DNA of 64,000 bases from Salegentibacter flavus (GTDB taxonomy: Bacteria > Bacteroidota > Bacteroidia > Flavobacteriales > Flavobacteriaceae): the NCBI RefSeq assembly GCF_900115145.1, contig NZ_FOVL01000003.1, forward strand, positions 62,001 to 126,000. The letters are read 5' to 3'. Positions 36,801 to 44,111 of this stretch are shown in pieces. The notes under the pieces are model-generated. The model had not been told where the DNA came from, made no database searches, and saw only the letters and a program-made list of their open reading frames with translations. Position numbers and translations under genes: made by a program. The first letter of the stretch is position 1; every line of letters starts with the position of its first letter.

Positions 36801-38305
36801 GCAGACATCATAGGCACGTAGGTAAGACATAAGAAGATAGCTCCTATCATCGCAAAACCGAAGGTATACGCCATCGGTTTAAACATTTTACCTTCTACCC
36901 CCGTTAGAAAAAGAATGGGTGTAAATACGATAAGAATGATAATTTGCCCAAAAAATGCGGAACCCATCATCGTGCTCCCAGCATCATAGGCTACTTCATC
37001 CATTTTAGCCTGATTGAATTTCACCTTGCCAGATCTTATCCGTTTTTGAATTTCATACACGGTTCCCTCGATGATAATCACTGCACCGTCTATAATGATT
37101 CCAAAGTCAATAGCGCCCAAACTCATTAGATTGGCCCAGACATTGAATTGCTTCATTAAAATAAAAGCAAAAAGCAGTGATAAGGGAATAGTGGTAGCAG
37201 TAATAAGTCCACCTCTTAAACTACCTAATAACAATACCAGGGCAAAAATCACTATCAATGCACCTTCCAGTAAATTTGTTTTAACCGTATCGGTCGTTCT
37301 GGCTATTAATTCACTTCGATCAATAATTGGCTCTATGGTCAAACCTTCAGGAAGTGACTTTTCAACTTCTGCCATTCTATCTTTAACATCCTGAATTACG
37401 GCATTGGGATTGGCGCCTTTTAACATCATTATTATCCCGCCTACGGCTTCCTCTCCGTCTTGAGTGAAAGCTCCGTAGCGTACCTGATTTCCAAACTGAA
37501 CATCTTCCGCAACATCTCCAATAGTTATCGGAACAGCATTTTCGGTAGTAATAGCAATTTTCCTTATATCCTCCAGTGAACGGATTAAACCTTCACCTCT
37601 AATAAAATTTGACATTTTATTTTTCTCAATATAAGCCCCTCCAGTATTTACATTATTTCGAGCCAAAGCCTCGTAAACCTCAGAGATACTTATACCCATA
37701 CTGTTTAATTTTTCCGGGTTAATTGCTACCTCATATTGTTTTATGGAGCCTCCAAAAGAATTTACTTCAACCACGCCCTCCAGTAAGGTAAGTTGCCTTT
37801 TTACTATCCAATCCTGAATAGTTCGAAGTTCCATGGGGGAATATTCAGTTTCATATTCCTTTTTTGGCTTTATGGTATACTCATAGATTTGACCTAATCC
37901 GGTTGAAATAGGTCCCATAGCAGGACTTCCAAATTTATCGGGAATGGTTTCTCCCAATTCATTAAGTTTTTCCTGTACCAGTTGCCGAGGAAGGTATGTC
38001 CCCATATCATCTTTGAACACAATAGTAACTACTGAAAGTCCAAAGCGTGAAATAGAGCGAATTTCTGTAACCCCAGGTAAATTACCCATCGAAAGTTCAA
38101 CGGGATAGGTTACAAACTGTTCAATATCTTCTGTTGCAAGGTTAGGTGACTGGGTGATCACCTGAACCTGATTGTTAGTAATATCTGGTACCGATCCCAG
38201 GTTAACGGTCATCATGGACCAAATACCAGTACCTATAAGTGCTAAGGTGAGTAGTCCAATAATAAATTTATTATTAATGGAAAATGAAATGATTCTATTG
38301 ATCAT
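33872..38305 (-). CDS. czcA: RND metal efflux pump fused to a TolC-type outer-membrane channel
   Basis: A 1477-residue protein. Residues 1 to about 1045 are an HME-RND transporter with the CzcA-type relay motif IDFGIIIDGAVIIIEGTVY and FNELLEG in the cleft region, favouring divalent ions (Zn, Co, Cd, Ni). Residues from M1061 onwards start with a signal-peptide-like stretch (RSLATILIIGLMLGGTLSVN, then AQ) and continue as a TolC-like coiled-coil channel (LEKAREKAIKNFPQLKAAQL to the end). Such RND-TolC fusions are known in Bacteroidota. The two parts belong to different membranes, so cleavage or internal translation start at M1061 (base 35125) is likely. The adaptor gene follows after 19 bases. 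Confidence 0.88.
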   Translation of the reverse strand: MINRIISFSINNKFIIGLLTLALIGTGIWSMMTVNLGSVPDITNNQVQVITQSPNLATEDIEQFVTYPVELSMGNLPGVTEIRSISRFGLSVVTIVFKDDMGTYLPRQLVQEKLNELGETIPDKFGSPAMGPISTGLGQIYEYTIKPKKEYETEYSPMELRTIQDWIVKRQLTLLEGVVEVNSFGGSIKQYEVAINPEKLNSMGISISEVYEALARNNVNTGGAYIEKNKMSNFIRGEGLIRSLEDIRKIAITTENAVPITIGDVAEDVQFGNQVRYGAFTQDGEEAVGGIIMMLKGANPNAVIQDVKDRMAEVEKSLPEGLTIEPIIDRSELIARTTDTVKTNLLEGALIVIFALVLLLGSLRGGLITATTIPLSLLFAFILMKQFNVWANLMSLGAIDFGIIIDGAVIIIEGTVYEIQKRIRSGKVKFNQAKMDEVAYDAGSTMMGSAFFGQIIILIVFTPILFLTGVEGKMFKPMAYTFGFAMIGAIFLCLTYVPMMSALFMKPIQNKKNWFGKFERWLEKISDKIIGGIQKVYMPLLKGALKLKLIVVGAAAVLLVLAGFLFSRMGGEFVPQLDEGDIAMQALIRPGSSLTESIEVSKKIENILLENFPEIKTATARIGVADIPTDPMPMDIADMYLILEKDKDKWTTAETKEGLIAQIKEKLNKELTGVNLVFTQPVELRFNELLEGVREDIAVKLYGEDLEVLSEKVQEMASIIQTVPGAGDVNAERTSGLPQMTVKFNRDKIAQYGLDIQKANDYISTAFAGGTAGVIFEGEKRFDLVVRFDEEHRKNIDDLRGMYIDLPDGTQVPIKEIADIEYVPGPMQISRDDTYRRTYVGVNARGRDVESVVNDIQQRLDEELELPPGYYITYGGEFENLQSAKDRLVIVVPIALFLIFVLLYFALKSFSQSIMIYMAIPLAAIGGVFALWLRGMPFSISAGVGFIVLFGVAVLNGLVLINRFNSLKEEGVTSIKDRIFTGTKERIRPIMLTATTDIFGFLPMAFSTSAGAEVQQPLATVVIGGMLTATLLTLVVLPVLYTFVERKREKKEQNKLGSSNMRSLATILIIGLMLGGTLSVNAQSDVVSSEYPQQDTLQTISLEKAREKAIKNFPQLKAAQLEIESEEVLRKTAYDFGNTQIFTGKEEVGNGSDGIYTQIGVQQQGIDVFGIAPRLKLQKERMALAENALELNILEVEREVSRAWTSVYTSKKRYQVYKKMDSIFEDIERAARIRYETEATSKLEYLATSNQGNEVKIQLEQAYRNYLKSLQRLNLWFVSDTIYDVPDLPAEALDEPLNFLTESLKTHPALEVSEQRVNVAKALTRERKSEFLPKFQGQYARQEINGQSGFFQYQIGIQIPLFFGPELGRTQEAQVNRKIAEQNFYQDKLELETAYKNMREEFIKWRNSWNYYKDEALPLAKEQQEGSVLAFKEGAIDYVTFLQNIRDAIRIEVNAWSAFNDYLDSRYQLEYYLEKSN

Positions 38306-38314
38306 ATAAAAAAA

Positions 38315-38434
38315 TTAATTCAGTTAAACATCTCGATATTCCCTAAGTAGAGAGAGTCGATATACTGGTCTGAAGAAGTTATGCGACTTCAGGACAGTAA
38401 AGGATATAACTATCCTTTAAAAAAACTGAATTAA
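38315..38434 (-). promoter_or_regulatory. Structured leader-like segment before the fused RND pump
   Basis: TTAATTCAGTT (38315-38325) and its exact complement (38424-38434) enclose about 98 bases. Inside are AAAGGATA-TAAC-TATCCTTT (near 38399-38418) and CTGAAG/CTTCAG (near 38371-38394). On the minus strand, the direction of transcription, the closing stem is followed directly by seven T residues and then the pump start codon, so it could act as an intrinsic terminator/attenuator or as a riboswitch-like element. Confidence 0.5.
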
Positions 38435-38748
38435 ACTTTTGGAGGATCTAAAAAGGAAAGAATAGGTTCTTCCACCGAGCTGTCAAAATGAGCGAAAGTT
38501 TTGGAAGGAATTTCCGCGATTAAAGGTTTGAAACTAGAAGAACCAAAATCTATTGTATGTACATGGCAGCAATGACAGCTACAAAATGGAGGGCATAAAT
38601 CTGCTACTTTATCATGTGAATGGTCAAAATCTAAATTCTGGGTAGCAACCATCGTTACTTCTGAATCAGAAATCACTTGTGAAGTATCACTGTCATTACA
38701 GGCTAATAAATTAAGTCCGAGTACGTAAAGAGATAATATGAGTGCCAT
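38431..38748 (-). CDS. Small cysteine/histidine-containing exported protein (DUF6660-like)
   Basis: The protein has 105 residues from the ATG at 38748; the 29 codons further upstream look non-coding. A signal peptide or lipoprotein signal (LILSLYVLGLNLLACNDSD) is followed by a metal-ligand-rich centre (NLDFDHSHDKVADLCPPFCS and CHCCHVH) and a tail ending FLDPPKV. It is the first gene of the second RND cluster. It resembles small DUF6660-type proteins found next to Bacteroidota metal efflux genes; this family name is from memory. A role as periplasmic metal sensor or carrier is possible. Confidence 0.65.
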   Translation of the reverse strand: MALILSLYVLGLNLLACNDSDTSQVISDSEVTMVATQNLDFDHSHDKVADLCPPFCSCHCCHVHTIDFGSSSFKPLIAEIPSKTFAHFDSSVEEPILSFLDPPKV

Positions 38749-39208
38749 TATTTTCACATTACAAAGATAATTAAATAGGCATGCACAGGGTGTGCAAAAA
38801 ATAGTTGAGCCAATTATTGTGCAAAACCATAACAATAAATGGATGTAATCTCAAAGTGATTTTTAAGGTTCTATTCAGATATATTTTGAACCATTCCAGA
38901 ATGTAAAATATTTCTGACATTTAATGCAAAACTATCTTGAACAATATGAACCATCGGTGGGACTTCCAATCCCAAAGAAATTGGGATCTTTCATTTCTGT
39001 TTTGATAAATTGATCTCCGTGTATCTTATCAATATCGATCCAGAAAGTATAAACCACTTACTGACCAAATTATAAATTGTATTCCGATAACTATTCCCAG
39101 ATAGCGATGAGCTTTCCGGATATTCACGGCTGTTTTGCTTTTTAAGATCATTTAAAACTTCTCAAGTATTAAATAAAACATGGATTTACTTAAGTGCAAA
39201 AATAAATT
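38749..39208. other. Intergenic region between zinc-type and copper modules
   Basis: No supported gene in about 460 bases. Two weak hairpins are visible: ATCCCAA-AGAAA-TTGGGAT near 38971-38991 and TTGATAA/TTATCAA near 39003-39031. The region is AT-rich and may hold the promoter of the second RND cluster at its left end. Confidence 0.4.
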
Positions 39209-39889
39209 CTAATGACTATGACCACCTGCTTCAGATTCCAGATATTCACCCTGTGGGCCAACTCCTTCCAGATATACCAACTGGGCTCCATAATGTCCTG
39301 CTTCAGAAACTGAATATGCTGAAAAAGCCAGCACTAAAAAAACTACAATTTCAAAGATTCTGTTCCTTTTTAATAAAAACAAACTCACCAATTTTAAGGT
39401 AGCAGCGACTGCGCTGGAATAAATGGTCCATTCGGCAAATTTATCGTGCTGTTCCAATACACTTTTAGCCATTGAGGTTAAATCATGCGCATGTGGATGG
39501 GCATACACCCCGGCGATATAGGCACCGATAAACCCTCCCCCTACGGTTAAAAGGATCACCCAATCTAAGTTTCTTTTTAAAACAAATAATTGAATTAACT
39601 GCAATATAGCTCCCAGCAATAGCAACACTATGGGAAAATGAACCACCAAAGGATGCAGATTGGGAAAATCATCAAATTCAGCTTTTACTTCATTCGTATG
39701 ATTCCCTAATTCTCCCTTTTCAGGATGGTCTGCATCCTCATTAGGGTTTAATTCAGGAGTTGAAATACTATCTGCTTCCAATTGCTGCTCCTGATTGTTT
39801 GAAGAGTGATCATGGTCTTCATGAGTATCCTGCGCCTGTGTAGCAAGCGTCATACTTATAAAAATGAATAAAAAGAGTATTTTTTTCAT
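39209..39889 (-). CDS. Histidine-rich DUF2231-like membrane protein
   Basis: The protein has 226 residues. After a signal peptide (ILFLFIFISMTLATQAQD) there is a His/Asp/Glu-rich stretch (THEDHDHSSNNQEQQ), then a DUF2231-type membrane domain beginning FPNLHPLVVHFPIVLLLLGA with four hydrophobic segments, and a tail EAGGHSH. DUF2231 proteins are predicted membrane proteins, some related to heme or metal handling; the HPLVVHFP motif has two conserved histidines. It belongs to the copper module by position and composition. Confidence 0.7.
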   Translation of the reverse strand: MKKILFLFIFISMTLATQAQDTHEDHDHSSNNQEQQLEADSISTPELNPNEDADHPEKGELGNHTNEVKAEFDDFPNLHPLVVHFPIVLLLLGAILQLIQLFVLKRNLDWVILLTVGGGFIGAYIAGVYAHPHAHDLTSMAKSVLEQHDKFAEWTIYSSAVAATLKLVSLFLLKRNRIFEIVVFLVLAFSAYSVSEAGHYGAQLVYLEGVGPQGEYLESEAGGHSH

Positions 39890-40026
39890 GACATTACTTT
39901 ACATTTTTTCAAAAAGAGAGAATCTGGTTTTTAAGATGATTTAAATTTTATAATAAAGGGAAATGGAGGATAATTAAGAAATTCAACTAATCACTATTAA
40001 AACAAACCCCTCCATTTCCCTGGATT

Positions 40027-40221
40027 TTAATGCGAATGCTCATGTTCATCGTCGTGGTTCATCTTCTCATCATGTTCCATTTCCATACCGTCATTTTCCA
40101 TCTCCTCATGTTGCATTTCCATGTCGTCGTGATCTTCTTCTGTAGTTTCTCTACATGAGATCATCGAAAAGTTAAGCCCTGCTACTAACAAAAAGATCAT
40201 TAAGGCTCTTATATTTTTCAT
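40027..40221 (-). CDS. Small His/Met-rich lipoprotein
   Basis: A 64-residue protein with a lipoprotein signal (LMIFLLVAGLNFSMISCRE) and a mature part consisting of Met, His, Asp and Glu (MEMQHEEMENDGMEMEHDEK). Met- and His-rich stretches bind Cu(I) and Cu(II). It lies 33 bases downstream of the multicopper oxidase gene, probably as periplasmic copper buffer for it. Confidence 0.75.
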   Translation of the reverse strand: MKNIRALMIFLLVAGLNFSMISCRETTEEDHDDMEMQHEEMENDGMEMEHDEKMNHDDEHEHSH

Positions 40222-40254
40222 CTGTTTATAGTTTTAGAATTGTAACGAAATTGT

Positions 40255-42618
40255 TTAAAACCTTAAGGATAATCCGCCACCGGCGCCAAACCTATTATCG
40301 TAACTTCCCATCAACGAAAAGTTTTTTGACAGAAAATATTCCAGACCCGCACTCCAGGTTTCTTCTTTTTTAAAATTATCGCCTTCCGGCAAATCATCTA
40401 CCCATCCAAAATCTGCCTGGAATTCATACTCGCCAAACACCGCAAGTCTTGGAAAAATCATGATTTCCCTGGCCAGGCTTATTTGAGGCCTTAATTTATT
40501 ATCTAAACGAACATCCAGGCTAAACATATAAGGTGTGAAATACCTAATCCCCCCAATAGCTGTGGTACTAAGTTCTTCCATACTGTTCTCCATCTCATTT
40601 TCCACATTAACACCTGCAAACAGGCGGACCCAGTCATTTAAATAATATTCATAGGAGAGTTCTGCTTCAATATTTTCATTCCAGCCATATTCTGCCAGAG
40701 CAGTAAACTGGTTTCTAACATTGGAACTAACCACATTCAACTCTGTCATATGTGAAGCGGCATCTAACATCCCCCAGGTGTAAAATTTATTTGTTTCATT
40801 TATCAAATTACTTACGGGGTAAGCTTTCATACGTTCATCCCTGGGAGTATCATAGCTAACTACACGAGCCATTCCCGCATCCATATGATATAATATATGG
40901 CAGTGCAAGAACCAGTCTCCATATTCGTTCCCATAAAACTCAATAGTAACCTTTTGCATTGGTGGTACATTTACCGTATGCTTCAAAGGAGAATATTCTC
41001 CATTTTGATTAATCACCCTAAAGAAATGACCGTGAAGGTGCATAGGGTGGTGCATCATCGTAAGGTTATTGAAGGTAATTCTTGTTACCTCGTCTCCCTT
41101 GATTTTTATCTTATCAGCTTCATCTAGTACCACCCCATTCATACTCCATACGTAACGAGACATATTACCTGTAAGATTTAAAAGGACGTTTTTAACAGGA
41201 TATTCTTTATCAAAATTTGTTTTCTCTGGAGACCTGAGGTAGTCATAATTATATTCTGAAAACATATCCATTCCATTATCTTTCATATTTTCCTTTTCAT
41301 CCATTTTCATAGATCCTTCGGCCATATTCATTTTATCGTGCTTCATCTTAGAATGATCCATTTCCATTTGGGTAGTATCCTTCTTCATATTCATTTTGGA
41401 ATGGTCCATGCCATCCATACCATCGTCTTTCTTCAGTTCCATTTGCCCATGGTCCATTTCATCCATCTGCATTCCCCATTCATCCATCATCTCATAAGGA
41501 TCTACATTTTTAGACCTAAACTTTAAAGCCGGTGCTCCCATTTTCATGTCCATTTTTGCCATTTTCTGCATCATGCCAATCTTGTCTGGGCTGGGAACAT
41601 TTGGCGCGGGTAAAACATCTCCCTGACCTAAAAATGCTGAAGCAGTTCCTGAACCATCCTGCGCAGTAATCTTAAATTCAAGTTTTCTATTTTCAGGAAT
41701 TTCCACAATAAAATCATAGGTTTCTGCTACGGCTATAAATGTTTTATTTCGTTTAACGGGCACCACATTTCTTCCATCGGCTGAAACTAAAGTGGGCGTC
41801 TTCCCCCCAAAAGTCATCCAGAAAGAAGTGGATGCTGAACCATCTACTATGCGTAATCTTACCTTTTCTCCAGGTTTAAATTGAGGATATTCTATTTTCT
41901 CTTCCCCGTTAATTAAAAACGCAGGATAGTAAATATCTGCAATATCGGCTCCTTCCATTCGCTGTTTCCAGAAATTTAGCTGTGCGCCAAAGGCTCCCCT
42001 CTTAATCACCTGATTTAGGGGTGTTGCTGTTCCTTTCTTAATATTATACCATTCAGTCCCCCTTTTTAAGAACCTTAAAACATCTTTAGGTTTTTCATTG
42101 GTCCAGTCTGAAAGCACCAAAACAAGATCCTTGTCATATTCCAATTTTTTCTCCTTAGGGTGAATCAGTAAAGATCCAAACACACCACTTTGTTCCTGCA
42201 ACATCGTATGAGAATGATACCAGTAAGTCCCATTTTGTTTTATTTCAAACTCATATTTAAAGGTGGTACCAGGCTTAATAGGCGGGGTAGTTAAATAAGG
42301 TACCCCATCAAAAAAGTTTGGAAGCAACATTCCATGCCAGTGAATGGAAGTTTCCACATCCATCTTGTTCTCCACATAAATCACTGCATACTCCCCTTCA
42401 CTAAATTCCAGGGTTGGGCCGGGAATACCTCCGTTCACAGTCATTCCCATCACTTCCTTTCCGGCTTTGTTTACTTTTTCCTGATTTATGGTTAGCTTAT
42501 ATTCCCTTACCGGAAGATTGTTGACATTCCCTTCAATCGAAGCCTCTAATTCTTCCTGACTATAACCTGTGATGCCCAGTAAAAAGGCTAGTACTATTAA
42601 GTAATTTTTCATTTTCAT
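40255..42618 (-). CDS. copA: Multicopper oxidase (CopA/PcoA-like) fused to a C-terminal CopB-like beta-barrel domain
   Basis: A 787-residue protein. After a signal peptide (LIVLAFLLGITGYSQ) there are three cupredoxin domains with all copper sites: IHWHG (H93, H95), WYHSH (H135, H137), MMHHPMHLHGHFF near residue 526 and WFLHCHILYHMDAGM near 573. Residues about 345-450 are a Met/His/Lys-rich insert (MDHSKMNMKKDTTQMEMDHS). Residues from about 610 to the end (ELSYEYYLNDWVRLFAGVNV ... SLMGSYDNRFGAGGGLSLRF) are amphipathic strands ending in F, as in outer-membrane barrels of the PcoB/CopB type. The oxidase part oxidises Cu(I) to Cu(II); the fusion would anchor it at the outer membrane. Confidence 0.88.
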   Translation of the reverse strand: MKMKNYLIVLAFLLGITGYSQEELEASIEGNVNNLPVREYKLTINQEKVNKAGKEVMGMTVNGGIPGPTLEFSEGEYAVIYVENKMDVETSIHWHGMLLPNFFDGVPYLTTPPIKPGTTFKYEFEIKQNGTYWYHSHTMLQEQSGVFGSLLIHPKEKKLEYDKDLVLVLSDWTNEKPKDVLRFLKRGTEWYNIKKGTATPLNQVIKRGAFGAQLNFWKQRMEGADIADIYYPAFLINGEEKIEYPQFKPGEKVRLRIVDGSASTSFWMTFGGKTPTLVSADGRNVVPVKRNKTFIAVAETYDFIVEIPENRKLEFKITAQDGSGTASAFLGQGDVLPAPNVPSPDKIGMMQKMAKMDMKMGAPALKFRSKNVDPYEMMDEWGMQMDEMDHGQMELKKDDGMDGMDHSKMNMKKDTTQMEMDHSKMKHDKMNMAEGSMKMDEKENMKDNGMDMFSEYNYDYLRSPEKTNFDKEYPVKNVLLNLTGNMSRYVWSMNGVVLDEADKIKIKGDEVTRITFNNLTMMHHPMHLHGHFFRVINQNGEYSPLKHTVNVPPMQKVTIEFYGNEYGDWFLHCHILYHMDAGMARVVSYDTPRDERMKAYPVSNLINETNKFYTWGMLDAASHMTELNVVSSNVRNQFTALAEYGWNENIEAELSYEYYLNDWVRLFAGVNVENEMENSMEELSTTAIGGIRYFTPYMFSLDVRLDNKLRPQISLAREIMIFPRLAVFGEYEFQADFGWVDDLPEGDNFKKEETWSAGLEYFLSKNFSLMGSYDNRFGAGGGLSLRF

Positions 42619-42663
42619 TATGGTATTATTAAAAAGAGAGGGTTTCCCCTCTCCTATCTATAA

Positions 42664-43155
42664 TCAATTTTCATTTTCCAGACGATAGATTATCTTTTTC
42701 ATCTGGGCGATCTCCCTTTTCTGAGCTTCAATAATTTCTTTAGCAAGTTTTTTAGTTTCCGGATCTTTTAAATCGGCTCTTTTACTGGTTAAAACAGCAA
42801 TAGAATGGTGAGGTATCATGGCCTTCATGTAAAGTACATCTCCAACAATAGGTCTCTGTGCTCTTACCAGGCCTAAAGCACTTACAAACAGCACCAGACT
42901 TCCCACATAAATAGCAATATTTTTTTTCTTATTCTTATACATATTGAGCATGAGAGACAACATGATTACGGCCATGGCAGCAATACCCAGACAGGTCATA
43001 TAAAATCTAGTTAGGCTGAAATAAACATGGTCGAATTCATACGTATTCAAGTACATGGTGATATACATGGCTACAAATGATAATCCCAGCATTGAGAAAA
43101 ATCTTCCATAATTGCTACCACTCATTTTGTGCTGGTTGTTTTCTTCTGAATTCAT
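42664..43155 (-). CDS. DUF305-like membrane protein
   Basis: The protein has 163 residues with four hydrophobic segments in residues 17-105 and then a soluble end with MKAMIPHHSIAVLTSKRADL and ETKKLAKEIIEAQKREIAQM, the DUF305 pattern MIPHHxxA whose histidines are thought to bind copper. Such proteins are common in Bacteroidota copper clusters. It lies 45 bases upstream of the oxidase in the same direction. Confidence 0.8.
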   Translation of the reverse strand: MNSEENNQHKMSGSNYGRFFSMLGLSFVAMYITMYLNTYEFDHVYFSLTRFYMTCLGIAAMAVIMLSLMLNMYKNKKKNIAIYVGSLVLFVSALGLVRAQRPIVGDVLYMKAMIPHHSIAVLTSKRADLKDPETKKLAKEIIEAQKREIAQMKKIIYRLENEN

Positions 43156-43186
43156 ATTTTTGGTTTTAAAGTTAGTTGAGAGGTAT

Positions 43187-43732
43187 TTACTTTTTAATTG
43201 TCTTTTTTACTGAACCGCAATTGAGCATTTTCTCACCGAAATACGGATTATTTATTTCTTCAACATCAGCATACCAGTAAGCACCTTTATTATTAAAGGC
43301 CATTGGGCAGAATTTTTTATAAATAGTTCCGCCAGAAAGGGCTTCCTCAAACATGGATCCTGCTTTTTCAGTAAATTTTGAAAATAGTTCACGCTGCTTC
43401 TCAATATCATCTGTAGAGGCAATTTGCCCTGCTAAAGATTTCATCTCTGCTCTCTCTTCAGTAAAAGATTCTTCCATGCTTTTAGCTACATCTTTAACCT
43501 GACTGGCATCTTCATTGGTTAAGGCTATTTTCATTTCAAGATAGTTATGCCAAATTTTCCCAGTCATACCATCTTTAAAATCCTGATCGGCAACATCTGG
43601 CGTTTCTTTTTCAGCCTTCTTAACTTCCTCAGGGGTATTAATTTCTACCGACTGCTTGCCTTTATCATCCATACAGGAAGTTAATAGTAACACTACTATA
43701 GCGACTACACTCATTTTAATAATAAATCTCAT
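43187..43732 (-). CDS. DUF3347-containing lipoprotein
   Basis: The protein has 181 residues with a lipoprotein signal (SVVAIVVLLLTSCMDDKG). The body reads as DUF3347: YLEMKIALTNEDASQVKDVA, then CPMAFNNKGAYWYADVEEIN and YFGEKMLNCGS, with conserved cysteine and methionine residues. DUF3347 is often attached to CusB-like adaptors or stands alone beside copper oxidases; a periplasmic copper-binding role is assumed. It is the first gene of the leftward copper operon. Confidence 0.75.
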   Translation of the reverse strand: MRFIIKMSVVAIVVLLLTSCMDDKGKQSVEINTPEEVKKAEKETPDVADQDFKDGMTGKIWHNYLEMKIALTNEDASQVKDVAKSMEESFTEERAEMKSLAGQIASTDDIEKQRELFSKFTEKAGSMFEEALSGGTIYKKFCPMAFNNKGAYWYADVEEINNPYFGEKMLNCGSVKKTIKK

Positions 43733-44111
43733 AATATTAGTTGTTTGGATAATTGGTTAAACTGTAATTCCCTCCACCTTTTTTTGTTTTAAAAAATTAA
43801 AAAATATCCTATTCTTTATAACTCATATATTTCTATAATTTTTCAAAATTAACTCGATCTTCAATTATTATAATCGTCTAACTTCGAGATATATAAATTT
43901 TTAATAAAGTATAGAATTTTAGTGGAGTTACTATTTTTTAAAAAGCTAAATTAGAAATTGAAGAAGTCAATTCCTTTTGTTTTAATAGAGAAAACTTTCA
44001 AAATTATTTTTTTTAACAAAAAAATGAATCTTCGATTTCATATAGAAAATCAAGCAAAGATTACGTAATGAAACATCATAATAAGATTAAACTTAAAATG
44101 ATAATCTCAAG
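43733..44111. other. AT-rich intergenic region between copper operon and integrase
   Basis: About 380 bases without a supported gene. It is very AT-rich with long A and T runs (for instance near 43790-43800 and 44007-44024). The copper operon promoter should be at the left end; I could not fix a consensus promoter or a clear terminator for the integrase. Confidence 0.4.
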
